From the NCBI RefSeq assembly GCF_910592395.1, contig NC_088318.1:16182349-16246348 (forward strand): a stretch of 64,000 nucleotides of DNA, in the 5' to 3' direction. The position numbers and the translations under genes were made by a program. Below are positions 24,167 to 35,472 of this stretch, piece after piece. The stretch comes from Lineus longissimus (taxonomy: Eukaryota; Nemertea; Pilidiophora; Heteronemertea; Lineidae). The first letter of the stretch is position 1. Each line of letters begins with the position of its first letter. The notes beneath the pieces were generated by a model. It worked only from the letters and a program-made list of their open reading frames with translations, was not told the origin of the DNA and made no database searches.

Positions 24167-27100
24167 ATGGATTCTGCAAGAGCAGTCGATTTGAGGCCAG
24201 AAAGAAGCCTTTTAGACCCAAAGTTTGAGGGATACAAATTAGATTTAGATCCCTTACCCACGTATAAACTTTCTCTTCCCAAAGGTACCCAATTTTAGAC
24301 ACATTATCCGCCTTATCAGTCCAAATGCGCTTATTTTATGTGTGAGATAGTGGGGGATTCGTTTGTCGGATGAGTTGTCGGTGCTCTAATTATAAGACAA
24401 ATGATGATTCGTATTCATGTCTTTCACGGCGAAATGGCGTCGAAAAAGACGTGAAGTCACGAACCCTGGTAGGTGCTAGAGTAAGGCAAGGGGGTTGTGG
24501 ATCTGAACAGCTTCCTTCAACTGGTACAAAGACATAGCCTGATCAGATGATGACGTCATCGCTTAAATTTTCGGATGACACAGTTATTATAGTAACTTTG
24601 CGCGATATTGTGCTTAGTGGAAGTGATGATACAATATGACGCAACGTTAGCTTAGTACTTCCGAAGATTTATTATTTCTTTCATACTTTTATTTTTGCAG
24701 GGCCAGATCACGTGAAGCTAAGAGATGACCAGTATTCTTTCCAGCATGTCAAGGCATTTGGGTCTACCAATCACCTCCTGCTGGACCCGTGGAATCAGAA
24801 CACAGTCTATTATGTCTGCCATGACTGGAACATCATGAAGACCACTGTTGAAATGGTAAGTAAGGCATTGGCTCGCCAGAGAGTACATGGGTATAAAAGT
24901 CGAAGCCATCCACATGTAGTGTGGCAATGGATGGCTTGTTGGCCCATTGTGCTGTTCCTGGCTCTTCACAGTCCTTCAAATGAGACTTATCACCGAGGTA
25001 TTGGTGTCTGTGCCAGTTAAAGCAAAAGGTACCACCCAGCGAGAAACATGAGTAGCTTGTGTGAACTCTACCTCTGACCAAAGATGGAGTCACTAGGCCA
25101 ATAAACCCAATCGGCACCTTGCCCAACGTGGTGGCATCCAAAAACGCTAACCTCGGCTTGGAGGAGGAAATAACACCTCCAAATGCAGAGCAAATGCTGA
25201 AGAAGAAACTTTTCTGTACATGTGGAGGAGCTTCCTCCTCCAAGTGTCGCCAACATATTCCCTAGAACTGAATATTTTTCTTATTTTTGCAGGATAGTAA
25301 TCTCGAGAAGCCCACCAGTGTGTTCCAGATCCCTAACGCCACTGAACTCAAGCTTACACCCCATCAAAATGTCACTGTGGAGTTCCCTGCTGAAGAGTGG
25401 GTTGTCATCTGTGACGGAACTGGCAGGATATCATTGATTAAGACAGGCAAGAGAGATGGTAGCAGTGAATGGAAGGTGGGTAAAACAAAGGAGTTGCAGA
25501 TTTTTTAGCTTTGTGGGAAATTCCTTTCTCACTGATCAAGGAGGATACCGCGGTGACGTCACATCACGTGATCCCGACCCATATTAGTGATCGCTATGGC
25601 CAATCAGATTCAGTCTACTGAGAGCACCAGCACTGGACACATCTCCACGTCTCACTGTCTGGTGCGCTCCTGTACACAAAAACACCAATAGACATGAAAT
25701 ATTGCAATACCTAGTATGGATTCTTCCTGTGTAGAATAAAATTTACATAGCAGATTAACTTCCACGAATAAAAAAGACGTTTGCCGTGGCCAAAGTGCGG
25801 AAATAATGTCTCCGCTAAAATACACTACGAAATACACTAGGCAATGCACTACGCGATACACGGTAGAGATGAAGTTGAGTTTGTTATTGTTTTGACTTAG
25901 AAGCCCGCCCATATCATAATATATTCATGTATTCATGAAGTATGAACTCATTTCTGTCCCATACAACTCCAAGAACAGTCAATTTCTCCTTAAATCATCA
26001 CCGAAACCGCGATATCCGCAGGAAGATTTCGTTCTAGTGTCCGAAAATGCATGATCTTACAGGGGCGCTAACTCGACAAATAGAGGGGATCTATGGGGAT
26101 CTATGCGAGTTTTAGGTATTACAGGTCTCGAACTTGTAAAATCTGTAAACATGCCTCCAAATCCCATTATGATAATGAAGAGATTGCCCCATATCTGGGA
26201 GACTGTTTTGAAACCATCGCTAATTTTGGAAGATCGGTGCCGGCTATTTGGTTTAAAAAACCCTATTTTTCCCCATCAAAACAGCACTTTTCATTATTCA
26301 AATGATAGCTTATTGTCTGAAGACTTATTTCATAGCAGAAAAGTACTGATAACTCTGATTTGATGCGAAAAATCTAACTTTTTTGATGACTTGATTTTCC
26401 CTTGGCCGTGGATCGAGTTTGTTTACAATATGCAGCGCCATCTTGGAAAAGCCGTGACGTCACCGCGGTATCCTCCTTGCTCACTGATCAGTCAACTTTC
26501 CCTTTCATCAATATTGTAATGTTTTATCTTAAATCGGACAGTCTGTTGATAACTCTGGATCCAGAATTGAAGTTCTAAAATTTTTGATCTTCTCCACACA
26601 TAGAATTTTTAGGTTCTGTTTGTGAAAGGAATTGCACTTGTATCGTTATCCAACACAAGTGCCCTTAAGATTATTGTAAGTTATAAACTGTCCAATTCAT
26701 CATCTTTATAATATTGTTCTATGTTTTATCTCACTTGAATTGTCTCATTTGATTTGCAGCTGTGCTATTCAGGCAAACCCCTCGAATCTGAGATGGAGGC
26801 GATACTCCTCGATGCCACATTATACCAAGTGAAAGAGGCGTATCAGTGTGATTTAATTCTGCTGCATGTCAGGGAGAAGGCCAAGGAGGATGATAGCAAG
26901 GCGTCCCACTTTGAAACGGTATTAGACTGGATTACTCTTTCCTCAGGTGAGCAGTAGGTCGTGGGTCAAATCCAAAAGCGACTTATTTTAAGTTCCTGCA
27001 AAATCTTTGCGCTTTCCTTGTTGTTTTAAGAGTGCCTGACATTGCCTGTGTGAAACAGTAATGGAATCAGATTCTTGCATTTTCTTGCGACAAAGTCAGA

Positions 27101-29158
27101 TATGTCAGTCAGCCTTTAATGATGAAAAAACATTATTGTTTGTTTCAGCCAATGCATCAGACTGGTCTGTCGAGTGTACCCGGCAGTTAACTGGCCCAAG
27201 TGTTCCCGACCTTGTCACTCTCCAACCGCAAGGCAAGGGTGTCAGTATATCAAGTGCTAAACCCTTTGTGCTGAAGAGTGACTCGTTGAAACCTGTTGTT
27301 GAAGAAGAAGTAAAAGATGAAGAAGGTAACGTATTTATCTATCTGAACTTACAAATTCAGATAATTTTATTGGAATACCAAAAATAGATGAGGCAATATT
27401 ACAGCTAATTGTATTGACAATGATAATGTCACTGATAAATTAGAATAGTAGGCATTACTGATGCATCTGATGTTTCAAAGGTCACACTCTGCTTTTCTTA
27501 CCCACAGATGTAAAGGAGCCGGCCTACACCTGGTACCAGAGTCTAGAGGACCTGAATATTGACTTTACACTCCCTGAAGGGGTTGGCAAAACTGACATCG
27601 TATATGAGTTGAAAGCAGACTATATGAGGCTGTCCCTCCTCGGAGGCGATAATCTACTGAGTGGGAAGTTACATGCTGTCATTGACAGGAGTTCCAGTAC
27701 TTGGACTATAGAGGGGAGGAGGTGAGTTTCTTTTAAGAGGGAGAAGGGCAGTGAGGGAAATTCCACGCATTTAACACCATAAAAAGTGTGAACAAAGGAT
27801 AAATCTACACGGGAAGTTTTAGAGTGATGCCTTCATACTAAAGGTGGTTTTCAAAAGCCTAAAAGTTATAAAATGGGGTGTGTATAAGTATGTATAAAGA
27901 CCAACTGGAGAACCTGGATGTACCAGTATTTTATTGGTCTAATACAAACTGGTATAATGTGATCCCACAGGGGAAGTCGGTCTAAAAACCAACAGTGACC
28001 CATTGTGTATTAATTAGGACACACAGTACTACTACATCTAGCTCCAATTGGCTGTTCAGTGAATTATTGATTTTACTCACATCTGCAGACTCGAGGTTTA
28101 CCTGGCTAAGCAGACGGAGGAGATGTGGCCGTCTGTCGTGGTTGGTGACGATCGGGGCGAGTATGTCGTTGAGCCGGAAGAAGCTGCAAGAATTCACGAA
28201 AGATTAGCTCATCTTACATCAGATTCTGTGGTAGGTATCGAAACTTCTTCTGTCAAATGATATCGCAGGCTTCCCATGATATACATTGATTTCTGCTTGT
28301 GATGACACGTCATTGCACTGTATTAAACCAAGGTGATGAACCTCTTAGGATTTTTTGACTTCTCAAATTTTATCCACAGAACTCGCGTCCACTTGGGGCT
28401 GTCGGGGAGCCTGGATTGAACACAGAGGGTTTAGAGGAGTGTGACGCCTTCCCAGATGATAGCTCTGTCATGATTTACATGGATGCAGAGATGAACAAGA
28501 TTACCCATAAGGTATGAGCAGACTTTCCCATTTAAAAGTTTCAATGAACAAGAATTTCACAAACACTTCCAACGTGGATTGAAAGTAAGCGCCGTAAAGA
28601 TCTGATGAGAAAGATGCAATGTAAGTCTTTTTAATGTGGGACAAAGAGTATTTGAGGTATTCCAATTCTGATTTTCTTTCTCATAATTTTCAGACATTCC
28701 TTGGTATCCACCAGTGGCTCTTCAACATACACCGGACGCCTGGTTCACCCAAGGCAATCTGTCTACGGCACGATGTTGACGGGTTGCTATGGCAACCCAA
28801 AATCGATGTCACCGAAAACGAAAACCCCTGGGAACATTTGGCGACATTCAATGCATTAGGTTTTGTAACTGCCTCGAAAATGGAGAAAAAGTTTGCATCT
28901 TGTGCACCAAACGGCTCCTATGCCATCATTTGTGACTTTTTCCGCCATTTTTATATCTATCGACATACTGTGCCAATCTCGTCGCCATTACGGAACAGGA
29001 AGACTGGGGAGCAGGTGAATGCTGTTGCTAAGCAACAGGTGGTTAGTTTGGACTGTATGGATGCCATTGTAGGCATGCAGGCGACTAATGACCGTGTGTT
29101 CGTCTTGACGGACAAGACCTTGTTTGTGGTGAAGGTGAATGTGCAGGAAATCCTGTGA
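24167..29158 (+). CDS. NUDCD1: NudC domain-containing protein 1
   Basis: Nine coding exons: 24167-24284, 24701-24855, 25293-25475, 26760-26946, 27149-27325, 27508-27721, 28089-28230, 28380-28511 and 28694-29158. All join in phase and give about 590 aa (vertebrate NUDCD1 is about 583). The N-terminus SLLDPKFEGYKLDLDPLP and the LRDDQYSFQHVKAFG block are diagnostic. A CS/p23-like domain lies at about residues 275-375 (YTWYQSLEDLNIDFTLPE to EEMWPSVVVGDD). The C-terminal part has CLRHDVDGLLWQP and EHLATFNALGFVTASKMEKK, all family-typical. NudC-family proteins are Hsp90-linked co-chaperones; NUDCD1 (CML66) is a broadly expressed member. Intron 3 holds a complete 943-bp DNA transposon. A candidate poly(A) signal ATTAAA lies at 29257-29262, just before the large minisatellite array. 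Confidence 0.96.
25537..26479. mobile_element. Non-autonomous TIR transposon, copy 1 (943 bp, 9-bp TSD)
   Basis: The ends are perfect 26-bp inverted repeats starting CAAGGAGGATACCGCGGTGA and continuing through a TGACGTCA palindrome. The 9-bp target-site duplication CTCACTGAT flanks it exactly (25528-25536 and 26480-26488). No transposase reading frame is present; internal frames of up to 86 codons are not conserved in copy 2. A 9-bp duplication fits the Mutator-like or Merlin groups, but the superfamily is an inference. It sits in intron 3 of NUDCD1. Confidence 0.95.
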
Positions 29159-29309
29159 TCTGCTAAAAGAAGGAGAGATAAATATACATGTATATATATA
29201 TACATTGTCGATCATCCCAAAATTGTATAGGCGTCTTATTCTGTATCAACCCAACAATTAAAAATCTTGTGATCTAATTATCCTCACTTGTGAATTATCT
29301 CAAACAGAA

Positions 29310-32300
29310 GTGATTGTCTTGGCAAAATTGGTCCTACAGGTTCATCTGTCTTCCCACAAGATCATGTGGATGTGCTCTTCTGGACAAAGACTGGTACATC
29401 CCTTTTCTTCTCACAGACCATGCGTTTGTCCTAATGGACAAAGCCTGTCTTCCCTGGCTACAAGATCATGTGGGTGTGCCCTGAAGAACAAAGCCCAGTA
29501 CACCCAGGTTCCTCTGTCTTCCCACAAGATCATGTGGATGTCCTACTGGACAAAGACAGGCACCCAGAGACAAAACATGCTGGTACAACCAGGTTCCTCT
29601 GTCTTCACTGGCCACAGGATCATGTGGGTGTGCCCTGAAGGACAAAGCCTTGAGCACCCAGAGTCAAAACATATTGGTACAACCAGGTCCCTCTCTCTTC
29701 CCACAAGATCATGTGGATGTCCTCTGCTGGACAAAGACAGGCACCCAGAGACAAAACATGTTGGTGCTACCAGGTTCCTCTTCTTCCCATAAGATCATGC
29801 GGATGCTCCCTTCTGGACAAAGACTGGAGCACCTAAGGTCAAAGATATGTTGGTACAGCCAGATTCCCCTGTTCCCACATCACATGGATGTGCCCTGCAA
29901 GACCATTTTTGGTGAAGCTAGATACACAAACATACTGTCTTCCTGTAAGATCCTGCAGATGTGCTTCGGTAGACAAACTCTTTTGAATTCAGGGACAAAA
30001 CATGTTGGAATTACAGCCAGCTTGTTCTCCTGTATCCGCCAAGTACCCTGCGGAGAAAGTCTGGAGCACCCAGAGACAAAAGCATGCGAATTCTGGCACA
30101 ACCGGGTTCACCTTTCTTTCCGCAAGGTCATGCGGATGTTCCCTGCTGGATGAGGACTTAGACACCCATAGACCAAACTCGTTTGTATAGCCCGGTCCGC
30201 CTGTCTTTCAAAAACGAGCCTGTGTCCTGCAGATAACCCTCTGAGCACAACCAGGTTTCCCTGTCTTCCCACAAGATCACGTGGATGAGCCAAGCCAAAC
30301 AAAGCCTGGTGCAACCAGAAATAAAAAAACATACTGGGCCATTGCAACCAGGTTCCCCTGTCTTCTGAAAACAATCTGATGCACCCAAAGACAAAATATA
30401 CTCGCACAACCAGCTTTCCTTGCGTCCTGCTGGACAAAGCCTGGTACAACCAGAGATAAATCATACTCGTCCAGTGCCAAAAGGTGTCCCTGGCTTGATA
30501 ATGTGGGCGTGCCTCGCTGGACAAAGCTTTTGCACCCAGAGATAAAACCATGTCAGGAGAGCCAGGTCGCTCTCCTGTTTTCCTGCAAGATCATGAAAAA
30601 AGATCCCAGCAGACAAAGCTTGGAGGAGCCATAGTCAAAAGCATACGCATACTGGTACAACAAGGTTGCCCTGCCTTTCCACAAGACCATATGAATGAGT
30701 CCCGATGAGCACATGCAGAGACCAAAAATATGCTGGCACAACCAGGTTCACCTGGCTGCCCCACAAGATCATGCGGATGATCACTGCTGCCGGACAAAGC
30801 CTGGCGCAACCAGCGACAAAAGAGTCGTTCTCTTGTTTTCCAGCAAGATGATGAGAAAGTACCCAGCGGACAAAGCCTGGAGCACCCAGAGACAAAAGCA
30901 TACGTATACTGGTGCAACCAGGTTCCCCTGTCTTCCACAAAACATAGTGGTTCAACAAGGTTCGCCTGTCTTAACAAAATATCGTGTGGATGTTCTCTGC
31001 TGGACAAAGACTGGGGCACCTTAAGTAATGTTGGTACAGTTAGGTTCAGCCCATTCCCACTCGATCATGTGGATGCGGTCTACAAGACGTAGCACAACGC
31101 CTGGTGTAGCTTGAAACACGAACCTACTGGTACAACCAAGTTCACTTGTCTTCGAACATACAACCATGTCAACATGCCGTACCCAACCCGAGTGCACCAG
31201 ACACAAAACCATGCTGGTACAACCAGGTTCTCCTGTCTTCCAAAAGATCATACGGATGTGCCTTGCTAGACAAAGCTTTTTTCGCCCAGACACAAAAACG
31301 TGCTGGTACAGCCAGATCGCCCAGCAGGAAAATATCCGGAGCACCCACAGACATAAGCATGTATATTGGTACAACCAGCTTCTCCTGTCCCACAAGATCA
31401 CGTGAATGAGCCCTGGACGTGGTTGCACAAAGGTTCGCCTGTCTTCCTATAATATCTGCTAGACAAGGACTGGGGCACCCATAGACAAAACCTGTTGGTA
31501 CAACCAGGTCCCCCTGTCTATCCACAACGATCATGTGGATGTGTTCTGCTGAACGAAGCCTGGTGTAGCTAGCTAGAAACACAACCAAGTTCACCTGTCT
31601 TCATGCAAAACCGTGTAAATGTGGATGGTGCGGGTGTGCCTGCTGGTAAGAGCTCGCTGTATGCGGAGCCAATATGCGACTTTGCATCGAGGTTCCTCTG
31701 TCTTCAGGTAAGGTCATTCGGGTGTGCCTTGCTAGATAAATCCTTTTCGGCTCATTCAGGACACATTCATGTGATCTTGTGGGACGACAGGAGAACAGCC
31801 TGGCCGTACCTGGGCGAGAAAGGCTCTGTCTAGCAAGGCACATCCGAATGTTCTTGTGGGAGGACAGTAGAAGCTGGTTGTTCCAGTATGTTTGTGTTTC
31901 TAGCCACACCAGACATTGTCTTGCCGGACACATCCACCTGATCGTGTGGGAACAGGGGAACCTGGCTGTACCAAGGCCTTGTCCTTTTGGGCTCTCATTA
32001 TGCCGCAATATGTCCTGTTGGATACTTCCACATGCACCCAGAGACAGAAATGCAATGGTACAACCATGCCGCTTTTCCTGTCTTCCCACGGACGGGTACG
32101 GGTACGGCTTGACAAATCCTGCCGTACTCGAAAAGCGAACATAATCCATCTTGGGCAAATCCTGGTACAGCCAGAGACCAAAAATACTGGCACAACATGG
32201 TCCTCCTATCGACCCACAACACCACGCGGATGTGCTAAGCTGGACAAAGCCTGGTGCAGTGAGAGAGAAACGTGGATGTGCTGGTCAAAGCCAGTGCATC

Positions 32301-34150
32301 AAGAATCAATAGCACACTGCTACAACCAGCTTCTCAAGTTGTCCCACAAGATCAAGTAGATGTGCGCTGTTTGAGGAAATCTGGTGCTGTTCTCTCGTCT
32401 TTCAACGAGGACTAGCGTGGATGTGCCCAGTAGGACCATGCCTGGTGCACAAAGATACAAAACCAAGCTTGTACGACCAGGTATTACTCTCTTCCTTCGA
32501 GATCATGTGGATGTATCCTGCTGGAAAAATCCTGAGGCACCCCGTAATAAGAAGCAGGTATAAGCAAGGTGTCCCGTCTTTCAACAAGATCATGCAGACG
32601 ACTTTGCTGGACAAAGCTCGATATTGCTAGAAGATGGGAGAACTTGTTTGTAAAAGCATGTTTTTGTCACTTGGGGCCTCGGGGTTCGGACACATCTACA
32701 TGGTATTGTAGGAAGAGAAGAAAACCTGGTTGCAGCAGTGTATTAGTGTCTCTGGCACCAACAGGGTGCATCCTCATCGTGTAGTGTGAAGACAGGAGAC
32801 GCTGTATAGCTGTACCATTACGTTTCGTCTCTTGGTGCATGGGGTAGGGTCCACTGCAGGGCACATCTCGGCACAATCTCTGGCAGGGGTCATCCACACC
32901 ATCTCTTGGGAAGACACAACAATCTGGTTGTTTTGTCCGCGAGTACATTGGGGTTTGTCCAACAGGGCCGATCCACATGACCTTGTGAGAAGACAGGAGA
33001 TCTTGGTTGTACCACAATGTTTTTGTCTCTGGCTGTCACAGGGTTTTTGTAGCAGGGGTCATCCACACCATCTCTTGGGAAGACACAACAATCTGGTTGT
33101 TTTGTCTGCGAGTACATTGAGCTTTGACCAACAGGGAACATCCACATGACCTTGTGGGAAGACAGAAGAACCTGGTTGTACGACTATGTCTTTGTCTCTG
33201 GCTGACAACGGCTTTTTGTAGCAGGCTTGTCCACAACATTCTGCAGGAAGACACAAGAATCTGGTTGTACCAGTATGTTTTGTCTGCGAGTACATTGGGC
33301 TTTGACTAACACTGCAACAGGGAACATCCACATGACCTTGTGGGAAGACAGGAGAACCTGGTTGTACGCTTATGTCTTTGTCTCTGGCTGACAACGGCTT
33401 CTTGTGGTGGGCTTGTCCACAACATTCTGCAGGAACACACAAGAATCTGGTTGTACCAGTATGTTTTGTCTGCGAGTACATTGGGCTTTGACCAACACTG
33501 CAACAGGGAACATCCACATGACCTTGTGGAAAGACAGAAGAACCTGGTTGTACGATGATGTCTTTGTCTCTGGCTGACAACGGCTTTTTGTGGCGGGCTT
33601 GTCCACAACATTCTGCAGGAAGACACAAGAATCTGGTTGTACCAGTATGTTCTGTCTGCGAGTACATTGGGCTTTGACCAACACTGCAACAGGGAACATC
33701 CACATGACCTTGTGTGAAGACAGGAGAAGCTGGTTGTACGATTATGTCTTTGTCTCTGGCTGCCATCGGCATTTTTGTAGCAGGCTTGTCCACAACATTC
33801 TGCAGGAAGACACAAGAATCTGGTTGTACCAGTATGTTCTGTCTGCGTGTACATTGGGCTTTGACCAACACTGCAACAGGGAACATCCACATGACCTTGT
33901 GGGAAGACAGGAGAAGCTGGTTGTACTACTATTTTTTGTGTCTGGCTTGTTCCAAGCTTTTGGAATCAGGGGTTACCCACACCACATTGTTGGAAGACTC
34001 AAGAATCGGGTTGTAACAGTATGTTTTGTCTCTGACCACATTGGTCTTCAACCAACACGGCACATTCCCATGATCCTGTTGGAAGACAGGAGAAGCTGCA
34101 TCACAGTTTTGTTTCTGGGTGCATGGGAAAGTGTACACGCATGTGTAGCT
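29310..34150. repeat. 4.8-kb minisatellite array with orientation switches
   Basis: The unit is roughly 85-105 bp. Its core on the plus strand is CAAGATCATGTGGATG, then CTGGACAAAGCCTGG, CACCCAGAGACAAAACATG, TGGTACAACCAGGTTCC and CTGTCTTCCCA. Units read forward at about 29310-31750, reversed at about 31755-32010, forward at about 32030-32640 and reversed at about 32660-34150. Within 33.1-33.95 kb the units have merged into a 186-bp higher-order repeat (anchor CCACAACATTCTGCAGG at 33231, 33417, 33603 and 33790). Because 186 is divisible by three, this produces a 277-codon minus-strand frame (33059-33892) that I regard as spurious. The array starts about 150 bp after the NUDCD1 stop codon. Confidence 0.9.
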
Positions 34151-34159
34151 GCAGTTCCT

Positions 34160-35470
34160 GCACCCCAAACCATGAGAATGAACACAACAGCCAATAGTAG
34201 TTTTAATATGACAGTTATTTAATAATTAGTGATTCGGACAGTCTGGCATTAGATTAAGTTACACAACATTATCTTGTCAATTTCTAGCTTTGTACATGTA
34301 GACAAACTTCTTGAGCAACACAGATTAAGCCGACGCTAGTCCTGGTTTACAGATTATGTCGTAGTTTAAAGAAATGATACCAGATACCAAATTTCCTCAC
34401 GATGCCAGATTTCTGAACAAAAGCTTTTACTCATTTTTGGACATGATCAAAACAAAATACTTCATAATCTAGTAAGCCTAGTGAAACCTTGGCCGACATC
34501 CACTCCTGGGTCCAGAAGTCTTTCTTGGACTCCAAATAGTACATTTTAGCACTGTCTTCCAACCACCAAATATCGATAAGAAGTAAAACCTCAGGCAAAA
34601 TGTCGTAATATGTTAATGAAAGCATAATTTTGGATATTTCAGGCATTTTACCAGGCAAGTCTTACCATTGAACATACTGTGTTGACATGTTTAAGCGATG
34701 CCTATGTTACACACAGGCCTTGTACAAGTACACCAGGCCTTTGGACAGACACCCCACAACCAGCTTAACGTTGTCGACACAGTATTACTAATGCTTAACT
34801 GAGCATGTACGTGATCCTCGGACTGATATGGTTCATTTGTATGACAGATGTATCCTATAAACAAAGTGGACTCTGCATACCCTGTAAATAGTGTAGATGC
34901 TTTCTAACCGGTTTTGGTGCGTCTGTTTCCGATAGGCCTTTTGTACAGGCGCCTCTTAACCAGGTAAATAGCAACTACACAGCATATTTATTAGCACTCT
35001 TTATACATAACTTCAAGTATGGATTAAATCTAATCTCTACTTGATAACTTCTACAGCATGAAATGTATTGAGGTATTGGTTTTAACAAGTGTGATTTCCC
35101 AAGAAAACTTCCAAAAGTTACCAGTACGAAAGGAAAAAACTTCTCTGTATAAACCCTCCCAAAATCTTTTGAACATCAACAAGTTGGGGAACTGATTCTT
35201 CGGGGTGATATGCTGTGATAAAGGTCACCACTTATACTGGAAAGAGAATACATGTATGTTAAATACAATAGCCTCATTTAGCACAATTTATAATCGGGGA
35301 TAAAATACAGACTGTGTCCAAATAATCTATAATTTTGCCCCCTCAAGCACCATTTTTTTCAACTCAACCCAGGAAATGAAATCGAAATCTATGGCTTGTC
35401 AATTTCACCTCAGAAGAGATCATTCACATCCATAACGCATGTCCTAATCTCAAAAAATCTGGAAAAAGTG
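34160..35470. other. Intergenic stretch, nothing recognised
   Basis: AT-rich sequence between the minisatellite array and the next repeat element. No exon, repeat or RNA gene can be supported; the longest open frame (34431-34658 -) has no recognisable domain. Confidence 0.5.
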
Positions 35471-35472
35471 CA

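Noticed and set aside
24833-25243. 136-codon minus-strand frame opposite NUDCD1 exon 2
   Set aside because: Antisense shadow of an exon and intron; no domain or splice support.
26612-26677. Possible extra NUDCD1 exon (TTTTAG acceptor to GTAAGTTA donor)
   Set aside because: It is open and in phase, but the residues do not match the family, while joining the exon at 25475 directly to 26760 keeps the NUDCD1 alignment.
33059-33892. 277-codon open frame on the minus strand as a Cys-rich repeat protein gene
   Set aside because: It lies wholly within the minisatellite; the frame stays open because the 186-bp unit is divisible by three, and other frames of the same array are also open. No start context or domain.
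29310-34150. CRISPR-like array
   Set aside because: Repeats are diverged, about 90 bp, without uniform spacers, and occur in both orientations in an animal genome.
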